Shown: positions 44,062-59,000 of the stretch, piece after piece
How positions within the stretch are numbered: the first letter of the stretch is position 1
How the letters are laid out: every line of letters begins with the position of its first letter
Origin: Euptelea pleiosperma
Taxonomy: Eukaryota; Streptophyta; Magnoliopsida; Ranunculales; Eupteleaceae
Direction of reading: 5' to 3'
Assembly (NCBI GenBank): GCA_035048495.1
Contig: CM068551.1
Span: 17,548,248-17,612,247, forward strand
DNA length: 64,000 nt
Made by a program: the position numbers and the translations under genes
The notes under the pieces: model-generated
What the model was told of the DNA's origin: nothing
Databases searched by the model: none
Seen by the model: the letters and a program-made list of their open reading frames with translations, nothing else

Positions 44062-47000
44062 GTATTCCCTTTACCCATTTTATGCAACTAATTTGGGTTG
44101 ATTGACTGAGTAATATATATGCATACAGTTACATGTATGTACATATGTGTGTATTAGATGTCTTCATGCTTTCAACTTGACTGAAGAATAAAGAGTGATG
44201 AACTTATCGTTAACCATCATGATGATATAGTTAAAAACATAGTGGAATTTTTAACCAAAAATTCCCATTTTGCCCCTATTTTATGTCAATAGAGGCATAC
44301 TAAAACTCGAATGCCTTTGGAACTCTGAACAAGTGTCAACTCAGGAGTTCTTCATCACAGAACTCATCGAGAAAAATGGATTGATTGAGTCTTTGCTCAT
44401 CAGCAAAACATTCATCACTATTGTGCTTATAATCTAACAGATACCCATTTAGTGAAATTAAATACAAAAGTGGGAGCCAATCCACAGGAAATTATTACAT
44501 AAGCCTAGGATGATTTTAGGAGATAACATACCAATGGTGGGTAAGACCCTATCAGCCTTCGGGTTTTGATTGATTTTAGATGGTTGGGGCTTGAAGGATT
44601 AGTTGTGTTGATTCTTTTAAACTGGTGAAGTACCCATGTTGACACGTGTAAGATTCTGACACTCCACGTGATTCTGATGCGACACTTTTGGTTTTCCTGT
44701 TATTTTTCGTTCCTAACTTGCATGACGGTAATTATTTTCTTCCATAGATTTATGAGTTCTAAACAGAGTTTCTATGTGGCAAAGACAACATTATAACATT
44801 CATTCATGTTCTTGTCTATAGTTTATGACAACTCTTAAGATATACCATTATGACTATATGTAACTAACTATTTCTTCTACATTATTTAAATATACTGCTG
44901 AATCCAAGAATCCTATTTTTTTAGGGTTTTCCTAATCTGGCACTCCTCACCTCGTGCCACTTATACTAAAGTCAATGCAACATAGAGGATTAGAAATTTT
45001 TGGAAGCAGGTTAGTGCAGGTCTGTGGTATGAACACTCACATACTTACTGATTAAGCAAGCTTCCATCTTCAGGTTGGAAACATCTGATTGGACCAATGA
45101 AAATAACTGTACTTGGAAGTGTTAGATCTCTCATAGTTCGTATTCAATGTGTTCATTCAGTCAATCTTAAAACATGGTATTGAAATTATTGTGAAATATG
45201 CATATGGATTATGATGTTGAGAGTTCAAAAAACGTTGTTCTTGCTTGTACAATATAATGTAGAAGTTCATTTTCAGTGATTTCTGATTGCATGTGTATTG
45301 ACATCGAGGACTAAAATATCAGCATTGGAGCATGTATTTGACTATTAATCACTTGAAAAATGAGACACATTGTCATATAATATCGGGAGATAAATGTGAA
45401 TTATTTTCTTAAAAATTGAAAAAGAATAATATGAAATAGGAAAGAAAATACTTTTAGAAAGTATGCGAAATAGAAATTAATAATAACTGCTATGTTAGTA
45501 ACATGAATATGACATTTATCATAAGAGTTTTAAATCTGAATTATATGTAAGTATATATATTTAAATATGACATAATATCAATGCATGCAGACATGAATGC
45601 AATAATACATTACAAAGGTGCTGGTGAGACCAACCTATCATGGTGAAGCTAAGTCCTTGAATTACTATTAAATTTTTATCTAAGAAATACAACATGACCT
45701 CTTAATCAACTTTTATGTCAAGGCAATAGCAACCATGCTTGGCAGTTCACCTCCCCTATTATGGGGATGTGGTCTCTTGATTGAACATGCATGCAGTTCA
45801 TATTCTTGTGCTGTTTTTATGAAATGAACTATATTCTTGTGCTGTTTACAACTTTGAAATGAGCATATGGGAATCTATGGACTAGTCTATTTGATGGAAC
45901 AAGGAGACCGAGAGAAAGGGATAGCTCTTTTTTGCTGCTGGTAGAAGTTCAAAGACTTTGCCTTTACTACAATAACACATTTGCGTTTGGTCCATATGTC
46001 ATATTTTCTTGTTAATATGAGGTTAAGGGTGTCTTTGTAATTTCTCTGATAGTTCAGGGACCTGGTCGTAAATACCCAAATTACCTATTCATTAAATATG
46101 GATGTGTGGGCTAGAGAATATTGACCCTACTATCTCTTTTTTCTATTTTCTCTCTTCCCTCTTCGTACTCATGGTATCAAAGCAACAAATCTAAGCCACC
46201 ACACGATCAGTTCCAACACTTTAAGAAAACTCCCAACACCATTTGTTCGATTTTCCAGCCCATATACAATCAGCAACTATGAGAAAACATTCTCTCAACA
46301 CACTTGATTTCCAGTAACTACACCATTAAACTTCAAGAGAAACACGTCATACGGTCACACCCTCTTCGTTCTTGACATAAAGAGTGGTGTCACAACACTT
46401 TTCCATGAAGAACACAACGTGGGATCAAAATCCCATAAAAACCGATCGTGTGGTGCTGTGACACCACATGCTGTATGGTGCTGTTTTGTGAAGCCTATTG
46501 ATTTGTCTGGTAGTGTTAGGTGTGAAATCCTAAGCTCTTTATAAGGTATTTTTCTGCTTGGCCGTTATAATCACTTTATTTGCTTGTTTTAAAACAAAAA
46601 AAAATCCATTATGAGCTGTTCCAGCAGGTTTTCTCTTTTCAAGAAGGAGACAAATCATTAAGGCTGCGTTTGGTTCGCAGAAAATTCAGATTTTGGGTTC
46701 TTTTTTTATAAGGTCATACTTTTCTTGGAAAAGTCGTAACCTACAAAAAAAATTTGCCGTTTGGCAATGACAAAAAAAAAACTCAAAATTTTCTTAGAAA
46801 AATGTTTACGGTGTTTGGATCCCTGAAAATTGTTTCAATGAATGGGTTGGTGGCCCTTTAAACTCTATCACCATTCCCAGAGCCCACTATGTTCATCTTC
46901 TTCCTCTCAGTTGTTGAGTTTCCACCCAAAGAATCATCAGTGCTCTTATCATTGCCAATATCGTATACACAAACATAGAGTAGAGTTTGATGTCCCACTA

Positions 47001-50000
47001 GCATTGGCCATATCGTATACACTACTGGTGGTTGTCTCATGAACAAAGTTTTGCATTTTTACGGGTGCAATGACAAAATTTTTGCTCATAGCTTTTTTAC
47101 GTGAGAGTCGGGGGCCTCACTTAAAAACACCTCGTGGCATACCATTAGAGATCAATTACCGTATGGATGTTTGGACCATCGCTAGTTGGATCTACAAATC
47201 AAAATTCGGCTTGATTTGTGGTTTCTAACCATTGGAATTTCGTCTTTTTCATGGGTTGATTTCAATCTTGGGATTCGAGCATTATTTTGGGGTACCCAGA
47301 TCCAATAGCTAGAAATCACCAATCAAGCTGATTTTTGGTCTGCAGGCCTACCAAGGGATGGTCCAAAGATCCATACGGTCATTGGTCTTCAAGAGTGTTG
47401 CACCGCCTTCTTTTCATGTGGCTTCCACCACCTAAAATTGGCCAAATTTTTTATTACATAAGTACACAAACATACAATTGGTAAATGACCAAAATTACCC
47501 CCCAAACCCAATCTGACACCCAAGCAAACAGAAGGGTAACTAAGTCATTTAAGCCGTAAGGCCTACAGCCTACCTGGGCTTTGAGGGAGATGGTTGCTCT
47601 GAGAAACATCTCACTTGGAATAGAGAGATCGCTAGTCGTTAGATCTGCCACGTGGATCAAATCAAGCCGTTCGGTCCCATCTTCGTGACCATCTTGAGAC
47701 GATACTTAGACATTTTCTCTTCCTCTCTCCCAGTTACAGGTTATAGTGACATGCTTGAAGGGTGCTTCAGCCTTCAAAAGAAAAAGCGAGAAAGAGAAAT
47801 AATGGAGGGATGATTGTTTTGGTTGCATTTGTGGAGATATCGTCGGGTCCTGAAGTCTACCAACGCCGGCGACATTTCAGGCCAGAAGTCACGAAAATTG
47901 ACGACAGTTGATAAAGTGAAGTTCTCTACCACCAATCAGATGCCGAAATGATAAAGATCAGGCGGTGGAATGGGTTTGCAGATTGAAGATCGTTCATTTT
48001 TTTGGGGATCTCTCTTGCTTTTGAAGGAATTTCATAGTTTTTTATGGTATAGAGATCTTGAGCGAGAGAGGGAAAGAGTGATCGTGAGGGAATAAAGTCG
48101 TGGTGTAAGTTTGGAAAATCAACCGACCGACTTTAATTCGGTCGATTGGTTTTCTTGTTTTATTTTCCAAAAGTCCTTTTTATTCTGGGTTTTTTTTTAG
48201 CCTTAAGTTATAACCAAACAAGCATTTTAGAAATTTCCGAGAAAACTTGATCTACGGAATCAATATTTTCCGTGAACCAAACGCAGCCTAAGAGAATATT
48301 ACTCAGAGCTGCGTGGTATGCGGAAGAGTTGAATGTGTATCAACCACTGGTTTTAGATCTCTAAACTATGAGACAACGAGAGGAATTTAGGGTAACCAAA
48401 TTCCTATTTGGTTTGAAACCCAAGTATGAACCTGTTCGATCTTAGATTCTAGGAAGCTGTAAACTTTTTTCTTTGAATGAAGTATATTCACGATTGTAGA
48501 GGGTTGCACTTGCTGCCCCCACTAGGGATAAAGGAGACAAATCTATTGTAGTTGTCCCATTTGGCCATGGAGATAGTAACTTTGGTGGTGGATGTTGGGG
48601 TCTAGGTGGTAGTAAACGGAGTTGCACTCATTGTAGCCTGACCAATCACATTGTTGAGTTCTTCTAGGATCTGCATTGGAAACCAGCTTGGCGTAATTAG
48701 GCTACTACTTCTGAATACGGGGCATAGTGACCAAGTTGACCAAATTTATGATGAGTTAGAAAAAATAATGAAGATGATGCAATCAACAAATCTTTTTCCC
48801 CTTTTACAACCACATTGGCCAATTCAGGTAACCTTTGTCTTCACACTAGTTCATCCACTCTATGGGTCATTGACTCTGGAGCCTTTGATCATATGACATG
48901 TAATCCTGATCTATTCATTAAACTCAAAAGTGCTTTTTCTAATTCCTTTGTTACACTTGCTAACGTTACAAAATCCAAAATTAATGGATCGAGTACTACA
49001 CATCCTTGTTATTCACTATCTTTGTTTTATGTCCTCTATGTACCTCAATTTACTTTTGATCTCATGTCTCTTAGCCACATTACTAAGTCTCTAAATTGTT
49101 CTGTGCCCGTTTATTCCTCCCATTGTGTTTTCCAAGGTCTAAAGACGAAGGCTATGTTTGGTTCGTTGGAAGTGGGTTTCCTGGAAGTGGTACTTCCAGG
49201 AAACCGACTTCCTAGAAACTCACTTCCTACTGTTTGGTTGCAATAAGAAGGTGAAGATGTTGGTTTGTTAGATTTTTTCAAAAAGAGCAGAAGTACAAAG
49301 AAGAAGACAATCTAACCAAGCTAACGATCTAACCAAGCAGTGCAAAGAAGAAGAGAAGGGATTAAATGATGATGATGGTAGTGCTCTAATGGTTGTGACA
49401 ACTCCGGTGCTTGTCTTCTCTTCCGAAGATGGGCTGCGTCAAAGACCTAGCTGAATCAATTACCCTCACCGCCATTCCCTCCAACTACGCCTGCTCCACT
49501 AGTCTGGACGGACCCGTCATAGTTGATCAACAAATCCTCACCATTGATTTCACCCTCCCCTCATCGGGTTCTCCTGATCAACGCGCCCAGGTTGTCCAAG
49601 AGCTCGGCAAGGTTTTTTGTCAATGGGGCTTCTTCATGGTATAAAAAAAAAACTTAGACTTCTTCAACAAGTTCTCTGTTTTCTTTTTTGATGCATTGCA
49701 TGTGATACATCACGGTGTGTTAAGTACCCAACCAAACTAAATTCAGTCAAAATAACTGCAAATCTAGGGTCTTTTACGTTCCTTTCTAGGTTTTCATCCA
49801 CCATGGAAGAAGAGGAAGAAGGTTCAGGCGTATACAGATGAAGAGACGCTAATGGTGGAGGTGGTGGCGATGGAGACGAAAGCCCCGTCGAAGAAGGCAG
49901 AAGGGGATGTTCGTTTCATTTGCTTCGATGACAACGTGCGTAGCTCAATCCGGAAAATCGACTTCCACTTGTGAAGAGCGGAAGTCATTTTCCTAAAAAA

Positions 50001-53000
50001 CGGGGTGTGATGGATGTGGTTTCTATGGGGCCCACATTTTAGCCCTAAACCAAACACCCGAAATGACCCTATTCCGGGTTTTTGTTTTCTTTTCCCGGAA
50101 AAAGTGTCGAACCAAACACAACCGAAGAGGAAGATTGGTGGAGGATATGAGAAGGGTGATCTCTATTACTTCGAGTCTGCACCTTCATTGGGAAAATCAA
50201 CCTTGAATGCTAATGTCTCCCCTCTCCGCCTGCGCCTGCCCCTACCAAGCCAACACTCCTACGCCTGCCCCTGCCAAGCCAACACCGACTATCGTGCCAT
50301 TGTCACCGCCTGCTATGCCATCGCCATCGCCAATGCCTGCCGTGCCATGTGGCTGCGCTTGCCAAGCCACCGCCGCCTCATGGATTTGTAAATAAGGTAT
50401 GGACTTTTTGAGGTAAAATAAGAGAGGTGTTGCCAACCTGACCAACTCAATCAACCCGATCGAACTGGGATTCTCAGGCCCCACCTCGGGTTGGGTTCGG
50501 GCTCGGGCTAGGAGTCTTGAAGGTCGGGTTGGGTTAGGGTTGAGCCCCAACCCGACTCAACCGCTTGATTTGCAGCCCTAGGAAGATTTAGATCTTGATT
50601 TTAGTCTACACATATGAGGTCGAATATGGATCCAAGTAAGATATAACCCATTTCATGCCCTACTCAACCCAGTCTGATTTGATGGGTCATTGGCCGACCT
50701 GACCCATTTACAGTCGTAGACAATAATAGGTCTGTAAATAGGCCAGAATTGGAGTGGACTTGGCCGGCCTGGACCTAGCCCAAAATACCAACTGGATCCT
50801 AAATGCACAATTTGGACTTACCCATATTATCCACAATGCACATCCAGACCTGATTTGAGTTGGGTCCAAAATCTATAGATTTGCGGCAGAGTGAACCCAT
50901 TTACAACCCTTATAGTTGAGTCTGAATTTGTTGTTGCATTTGACTTACAGACACCATTCAAGCATTCATCATCATTGGTGTGCAATATTGGTTCATGGCA
51001 ATGGTAAACTGGCAATCTTGACATATCGTGTGGTAAAACAAAGTTAAATGATAGGTTTTACAATTGAAATCATCCCATCCAATGACCTTTTGTTCTGCTC
51101 GAACTAGTTATTTCACATAAACAAGACACATTTCAATATATGTGTGTGTGTGTGTGTGTGGTGCCGATTGGGTGACTTACTCGTAACATCCATACTTGAG
51201 AAGATTAACATGACAGATAAGAACCAAAAGAGAAGGTTAAAAACAAAACCATAACGGTTCATTATGAATGTAGACAAAGGAGTCTTTCTTTTAACAAAAT
51301 TCCCAAAAAAGGGATGAAGGAGTATTTAACTTAAAGCAACATAAAAAATTCAAAGATAGTCTTTTCATTCTCAACACAAATATATACATGATAATATTTC
51401 AACTCATGTGACAGATGAGTTCTGGACATGCTAGTTTTTAACTGGACTATACCTAAACCTAGTTGATTTGTTAGATAATATTTTATGATTGCATGAGCCC
51501 TAAGATTGATGTCCATCTTATATTTTGTCATGGATGAATTCATATTATTTTCTGAAATCAAGACTAATACCTGATTTCTTTGTAGACTATTTTGATGATT
51601 ATATCTTAAGTGACATTTTCTTTAAATTCGTTAGTCCATAGTCCAAGCAATCAACGTGCTAAATGAAACTTTTATAAATAAACTATGGGTTTTTATTTAT
51701 TTATTTGTTTTTATGTAGTATTTCTAATGCTTAATATGCACTTGCAGAGGAGCTTCCCGATAATTGGAGTGATGCACCAGATATACTTTCATTTCACTCT
51801 TTGGACCGTTCCTTTGTATTTCCTGGTAGCTATATCTTTCTTGAATCTTCTGCCTCTAGCTATCAAGTTTGACATGCACCGAGTTATCACATCTGGGAGG
51901 TGCTGTATTTCTTACTTGGGATCTGAATTGCATTTTTACCCCCAGGTGAACAGGTTCATATATTGGCATGCTTATCGGCATCCAAGCAGGATACAGAAAT
52001 TATAACACCATTTAAGGTTGCTGCGGTGATGAGTAAAAATGGCATTCTTGGCCAGAACACTAAGCATCGAAAAGAAAATATGGGAACTGAATCCAAATTT
52101 GTAACTGAAGGAGAGGAAGAGAACACCATGCATCAAGGTGCTGCTGGTCAAAATATAGAACAGAATGGTGAAATGTTAACTAGGGAGAAGATTGATGCAC
52201 AAGCGGATATTTCTGCAAGTGAATCTCTTCTTAGAATGGAAGAACACAAAAAAAAGACTCAGACACAGTTAGCAAGATTTAAGAACTCCCACTTTTTTGT
52301 TAGAATTGCAGAGTCAGATGAGCCACTTTGGTCAAAAAGAACTGCACAGGAATCATCTTCAGTGACTTCTGATGTAATTAGAGAAAAGTTCAATGCAAAT
52401 GAAGCAGGAGCCAGAAAGACTTCAAGAATGAATACCCATCTCAATGCACTCATTGACAGAGGAAATTTCGATGCCAGTGTTTCTGGTGGGGTGGCCAGAA
52501 ATACTGTCAAATGCTGCTCTCTCTCCAATGGAGACATAGTGGTATGTTTCATAAAATTTTTATGGTTGTCCATGATATTAGTCTTTTTATCTGCTGTACC
52601 TATTAGAGAGTCAATATTTAACTTATAATTTTATAGTTGAGTTATTCTGGAGGACAAAAGGAGTTTGTTGTGTCATTTTAATAAACGTGACATACTATAA
52701 ATTATGCCATATAGTTGTATCTGATAAACTGAATTTGTAATCCTGGATAGACTTATTTTGTCACGCCCCCAAATCCGATATTTGGTCATATCGACCTTTC
52801 TCGTATCTTGAGCGCGATCTGATCATACAAACGCACAGTTAAACAAAACTGGTATCACGATGCAGCGGAAATACATCGGATAATTTTTTTCATTTTGTTT
52901 AAACAATCCATAAAACGAAACGCACTTCATTGACACATTAATAATGTTAGAGGATCTCTCACCTCAAACAAAACCGTAATATGCCCATCCAAAAGAAAAT

Positions 53001-56000
53001 ATTGTATATATATCGTACTCCCAAATACATGTTACTAAACGGTCAAACGACCTACATAACTCATGTATCCTTCTACAAGATAGAAGAATTAAACAAAATA
53101 TAACATCGTCTCTAGCACAAGTCTATCAACAGAAATGCTGGAAGCATCAAACCAACTTCCCCTTATCCTTTCCTGAAAACAAAACATTTTAAAACGATGA
53201 GCTAGGGCCCAGTAAGTACATTCCTCATGCGTAAAACCACTTAAATCAGCGACTTATGTTTATTTTAGAACAAATACGATTTGCAACTGAATTTCGCATG
53301 TAATTCGATAAAACTCAATTCTCCATCAATTACTTACGTATAACTTCGAATACAATGAAGACTTTTCATATAACAGTCAACCTTTCTCTTATCAGAATAC
53401 CTATGACCATTTCTATAAAGTCAAACTATCAATTCTGATGTATTCCGTACCAACATTCCATCGGTCCTAGTGTACGATGTCAACATTTCTAGTTCACAAG
53501 TAAACTCCCTAATGTGCATACTAATTGTTTCATTAGGTATCCTCTTTTCGGATTCCCTAATTTTCTTTTAGGTATAAATACCCGATGGGTCTCATGAATG
53601 AGACGCCTCTTCTTTAGGGGACTGGAACCCCAAGGGGTCTTAAGGAAATAAGACAACGCCTGATGCTTTAGGGGACTAAAACCCCAAGGGGTCTCAAAGA
53701 AATGAGACAACGCCTGATTCCAATTAATCTGATATTCCACATTCCCAATCACGTTCTTATTCATGTCCTTAATCGTATTTATACGCATAAAGTAATAATG
53801 TTTGTAGAAACATCTTTACATGCATAACATTCATATTTTTGCATTTTGAAACTAAAAATAAAAACATTTAAGCCCTATTAATATCTTAGAAAGCGAATAC
53901 ATAAAACGGATGAAAAACGCATATATCTCATTTTAAATGAATTTGAACATGACTTTGTCCAACTAAATAGATTACACATGTCCTAATCTATCATAATTTC
54001 ATGCTTTTAAGATTCCAAAAAATTATCAATGCATTTACACATTTTATGTGGAAAATACAAGAATTGGGATTTTTCCTTGCTAAAGTTTAACAGATAACAA
54101 GAATAACATTTTCAGACATTTTTCCCAAAAATAATAGAATTTTCTAGAATTTTTCTACAATATTCTGTGAATTTTCTACTATTTCAGAAAAAATAAAAAA
54201 TAAAAAATAAAAATAATATTTATAAATAAATAAATAAATAAATAATAATTAATCAATTAAATAAATAAATAAATAAATAATAAATAAATAAATAATTAAT
54301 TAATTAAATAAAGGCATAAAATAAATAACTATGTACTTACAAGTGAATACGCTAGAATCCCAAATCTTTGAACCTCGTACGATGTGAATCTCGAGGTAGC
54401 GTGTATCTCGAGGCAGTAGGCCCCACAAAAAAAAACATTTCAAAGGACCTAAATATTTTCAGGAATTCCTGGGAATTTTCTAGAATTTCTTTTAGTTGAG
54501 GGATTTTTTTTGCAAATATTCTTACCTCAGGGGTTAGAATGCAAATACCCAAATTGATGTAATTTTCTTAAGGCATTGCCTTTTATTTATAGAGGATGAA
54601 AACTCAGAACTTTTCATTCCTATCCGATGTGGGACTATAATTTTGAAAATTGTCTTTTTTTTTTTTTTTTCAAATTTTAATAAAAACTTAAAATGTTGCC
54701 CAGAACTAAACACAGTAACTTTTGACTCGCACGTCCGATTTGGACAAACTTGATACCGATAGAAAGCTATTGTTGAGACCTTTAAAATGGCATATATATA
54801 ATGTTCAAAGTATTATAAAAAGTCTACTATAATATTGCTAGAAATAGGGTCATTACATATTTCTTATGAGAAATAAAAAGAGAAATAAGATTACTTATAT
54901 CGACCTTCGATTGTTTGTTTTTGCTACGCTTGGAATGTAGAGGAAGGGGGATTTCTAATTCTCATAACTTTGGGGGACTTAACAAGGTTTTTCCAAGCAT
55001 CGGGAGGTGGTTGATGATCCGGGGAAAGGGTTTAAAAGACGGTTGTGCTATCATCCACTAACTCTTTCGATTCAGGACCACGAGGATGCATTTATAGACC
55101 CTTTTTCATAAAGGGGAAACCTCTTCCAGACGTGAGCTACGAGGAAGGGGTGTCAGAGAGTCAAGTGGAGGGATTCCTCCCTGTTATGGACATAAGTGAA
55201 CCAGAGCGAGTAGAGGTGGAGGAAGGAGAGGCTGGTGGCTCATCGAAGGTTTCTCCGATTGTTGTCAGTTCGGGGATATCCACAGAGGAGAGGCGTCGAA
55301 GCTCCTCTCCGTTGTGCCTTTCCAGGGGATTCAATAGAGAGGAACGAAGATTCTGTTGATGGATCAGGTAGCTCTGATAGGGGAGCTGTGCGGAGTCTTG
55401 AAAATATCAGTTCAATTTCTACCCTGCCAGCTTTGAAGGGACATTATTCATGAAGATACCAGGAAGGGTTGAATCAGGTAAGGTGGGTAGATGAAGTCGA
55501 GGGTTCTCAGGGTCTATGTTACAGTTCTAAGGAAGAGTTGGCGGAGATTTTCGGAAGTGATGGTTGTGAAGGCTCCTGTCCTATGACTCTGGCAGAGTTG
55601 GATTTGGCTGTCGGAAAAAAAGAGAGTTCTCGGGGTATTTGTTACAGTTTTAATGGAGGTGAGATGGCAGAGACTGTCCGAAATGAAGGATGTGAAAGGT
55701 CCCTTCCTCTGATTATGGCAGAGGTGGCCTCGGGTGACGGAAGAACAGTCAGGGAGAATGAATTTGCATGGTTGTCCAACCCATCGCAATGGATGCTGAA
55801 TTCGGTTATGGAGTTTGGGAAATTTTTGGGTTTATCTTTCTGCATGAGGTCTTAGATTTGTTTCGACTTGTCGAGTTAAGACAATCCCTCATCCAACCTT
55901 GTTCCGAAAGTGATCCTGATAGGTGGAGGGGAGTTAGTTCTTGTTCTTCAGGAGCCTAGTTCTATGGATGACTTCGGCTTAGTGAGTGAGGGACTGAGTC

Positions 56001-59000
56001 TGGAGAGTTGCTCACTATCTCCTTCTAGCAGTTCAGTAAGAAGTAGATCTAAACTGACTAGGGAGGTTCGCAGCTTGTTGGACTTTCGTAATCAACAGGA
56101 GGTGTTGGGTGGAAGGGTAAAGAGAAGCAAGGGGAGGGGGGTTAGCATGTTGTCGTCCTGAATATTAATATATTATTGTGGAATGTGAGGGGCTTGGGGG
56201 ATAGGGACAAAAGGGTGATTTGTATGAGTATCTTTAAGAACTGGAAAGTGGATATTGTTGTTCTATAGAAAACAAAGTGAGAGATCTTTACGAATAAGGA
56301 GGTTAGAGATTTGTGGGGCTATGAAGAGTGGGTGGTTGGCTTTACCTGCTAAGGGTATAGCCCGCGGGGTCTTGATTATTTGGAACAAAAATAAGTTGAA
56401 GTAGAGGAGTTTTTTATAGGTGTTTACTCAGCTTCAGTTGTGTGTAAGTGCGTAGGGGAGCAGAGCGAGTGGGTTCTCTCGAGGGTGTATGGGCTTACTG
56501 AGAAGTGTTTGAGATCAGATTTTTGGTAGGAACTGGATGTTGTTCGAGGAAGGTGGGCGTTACTTTGATGTGTAGGTGGTGCCTTTAATGCTTTTTTTTT
56601 GATATCAGGTTCACCTTTGAGAAGAAAGGTGGGAGTAGGGTGACAAGGAGTATGAGAGACTTTGAGACTTTTGTGGGTAGACAACTTGTTGGATCTTCCA
56701 TTTAGAAGGGCTAGTTTCACGTGGTCTAACAATCATGACAGGCCGTTGATGTCCAGACTAGACAAATTCTTAGCTAATGATAGTTGGGTCTCGTGTTGTT
56801 CCGATATCTCGCAAGATGCTCACGAAACTGGCTTCAAATCACAATTCGGTTCTGCTTAAGTGGGACTATGCAGAGACAACCGTCTTCCTTAAGTTTTGAA
56901 AACATGTGGTTAGCGGAACCAAAATTTTATGAGCTAGTGGCCTCTTAGTGGGAGTCTTTCTAGATCTCAGGCAGGGCGGGCAATGTGTTTAGACAGAAGT
57001 TGAAAGCTCTAAGAGGAAAATTGAAAGTTTGGAATAAGGAAGTTTTCGGGCCTGTGGATGAAAAAAGTGCTTCTGGAGGAGATAGCCTCTATTGATACAA
57101 AGGATGAAGGGGATGGGGGTGACAGAGGAGGAAGGAAGGAGTGTGGAAGCGAAGATAGAGTATCTTGAGTGGGCTCGAATGGAAGAGATCAGTTGGCGTT
57201 AGAAGTCTAGGGTGAGGTGGTTAAAGGAGGGGGATAGAAATACGGAGTTTTTCCATCAGATTGCTAATGCTTAGTATATCTAGACTTCGGACGGGGGCTT
57301 CTATGGTGGAGGAGGATCGCAATAGGGATACTGTGGTGCAATACTATTATAGCATGTATTTGGAGTCGTGTGTCTTTAGACCGAGGGTGGATGGACTTTA
57401 CTTTGATAGTATCAGTCAGGTGTAGCAGATGGGGTTGGAAAAACCTTTTGAGGAGGAGGAGATCTTGGGGGCCATTAAGGGTCTCAGTGGAGATAGAGCT
57501 CCTCGTCCAAATGGATTCTCACTAGCTTTTTTCAAAAACTGCTAGGATATAGTTGGTGGGGATTTCATGAGAGTTGTTAAAGAATTTGAGGAGGAAGCTA
57601 TTCTAGACTGATGTCTTAATAGCGCGTTCATTACTCTCATCCCTAAGAAAGAAGGAGCGGATACTTTACAAGATTTTCGCCCGATTAGTCTAGTTGGTAG
57701 TACTTACAAAATCATCCCTAAGGTTCTAGCTATTACAATGAAAGAGGTTATGGGCTCGGTCATCTCCTCGTGTCAAGGCGCATTTGTGAAGGGCAGACAA
57801 ATTCTTGATGGTGTCATGATTGCCAATGAATGCATTGATACGAGGTTGAGAGAGGGGACAAGTGTAGTGTCCAAGATTGATATGGAGAAAGAGTACGATT
57901 ATATATGCTGGAGTTTTCTGGATTATATGCTCAATCGGATGGGATTTCGTTTGAGGTGGAGGAAGTGGATATGGGTGTGTATCTCTTCGGCTTCTTTCTC
58001 TATATTGTGAATGGATTACTTGCAGGCTTCTTCAGTAGCTCAAGGGGTTTGAGGCAAAGTGATCCTCTATCTCCGTTTTTGTTTGTGGTTGTGGTTGAAG
58101 CTTTGGGGAGGATGGCAAGTAAAGCTGTTGAAGGAGGTTTTGTGGAAGGCTTTCATGCGAGTAGTAGCGCTCCCATGATGTCTTACCTCCAGTTTGCATA
58201 CGATCTGCTCTTCTTCGCTACGACATCCCATAGACAGTTGAGATTCCTTAGATGTATTTTGAGATGTTTTGAGGCTGTTTTGGGTTTACGAATTAACCTT
58301 GTCAAGAGTAAGGTGTTCGGGGTGGGAGAGGTATCCGATTTGAGGGCTTTGGCAGCGATTTTGGGCTGTATGGTTGGGAGTTTGCCAACTTCATACCTTG
58401 GACTTCCTTTGGGAGCTAGGTATAAGGTGAAATCGTGATGCGAGAGCATTTTACTACGATAGTCCACGCTACACCGAATCTATGCCAGTCAAGCAAATGG
58501 ACTTACTATTTATAGTAAATCTCATTTTTACTATTTATAGTAAATCTAGAAATTACTATTTATAGTCAATCCCATTTTTACTATTTATAGTAAATTTTGA
58601 TTTTACTATTTTTAGATAAGTGGACCCCACGAAGATTTGTTTTAATTTAATTAAGATTTTCAATTGAAATTAGATTTTATTTCTAATTAGAATTTTTATT
58701 ATTGATTGCAATAGTTGATTTGTATTAGGAGTTTCTAATTTCAATTAGATTAGAATTTGGAAAGTTCAAGTAGGGAGTCTTATAAAAGGTGATGTGCCCT
58801 TTGATTTTGATAATGAAAAATTATGAATGAAGAAATAGAATCTCTTTGAGAAATCTCTGTTGTGGTGTGAAGCCATCTTCTCTTGGTGCGAAGCCAAGCT
58901 AATTCGGTGCGAAGCCGAATGTATCTTTCTATCCCTATCTCTTTCTCTATTTCTTCTCTTATTCTCTTCTCTTTCTCCATCTCTATTTCTTTTTTAGTCA

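Larger units (their letters stand above)
46010..50300 (+). mobile_element. Copia-3, truncated and split by two DNA elements
   Basis: The likely 5' LTR (46010-46171) starts TGTTAATATGAGG and ends TACTCA. TGGTATCAAAGC (46172-46183) is a Met-tRNA primer-binding site with one mismatch. gag resumes after a Harbinger-like insertion (46662-48288); protease and pre-integrase follow. A second DNA element (49150-50123) interrupts the pre-integrase, whose frame continues as [19 protein letters not shown]. No reverse transcriptase or 3' LTR is seen, so the element is truncated. The left LTR start is approximate. Confidence 0.8.

Noticed and set aside
50207..50395. Pro/Ala-rich frame on the plus strand
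   Set aside because: CCTGCC/CCAAGCC low-complexity repeats after the Copia-3 remnant; no recognisable protein.
55514..55845. Minus-strand frames opposite the LINE ORF1 region
   Set aside because: They only mirror the internally repeated plus-strand sequence ([12 protein letters not shown] repeats); no domain.
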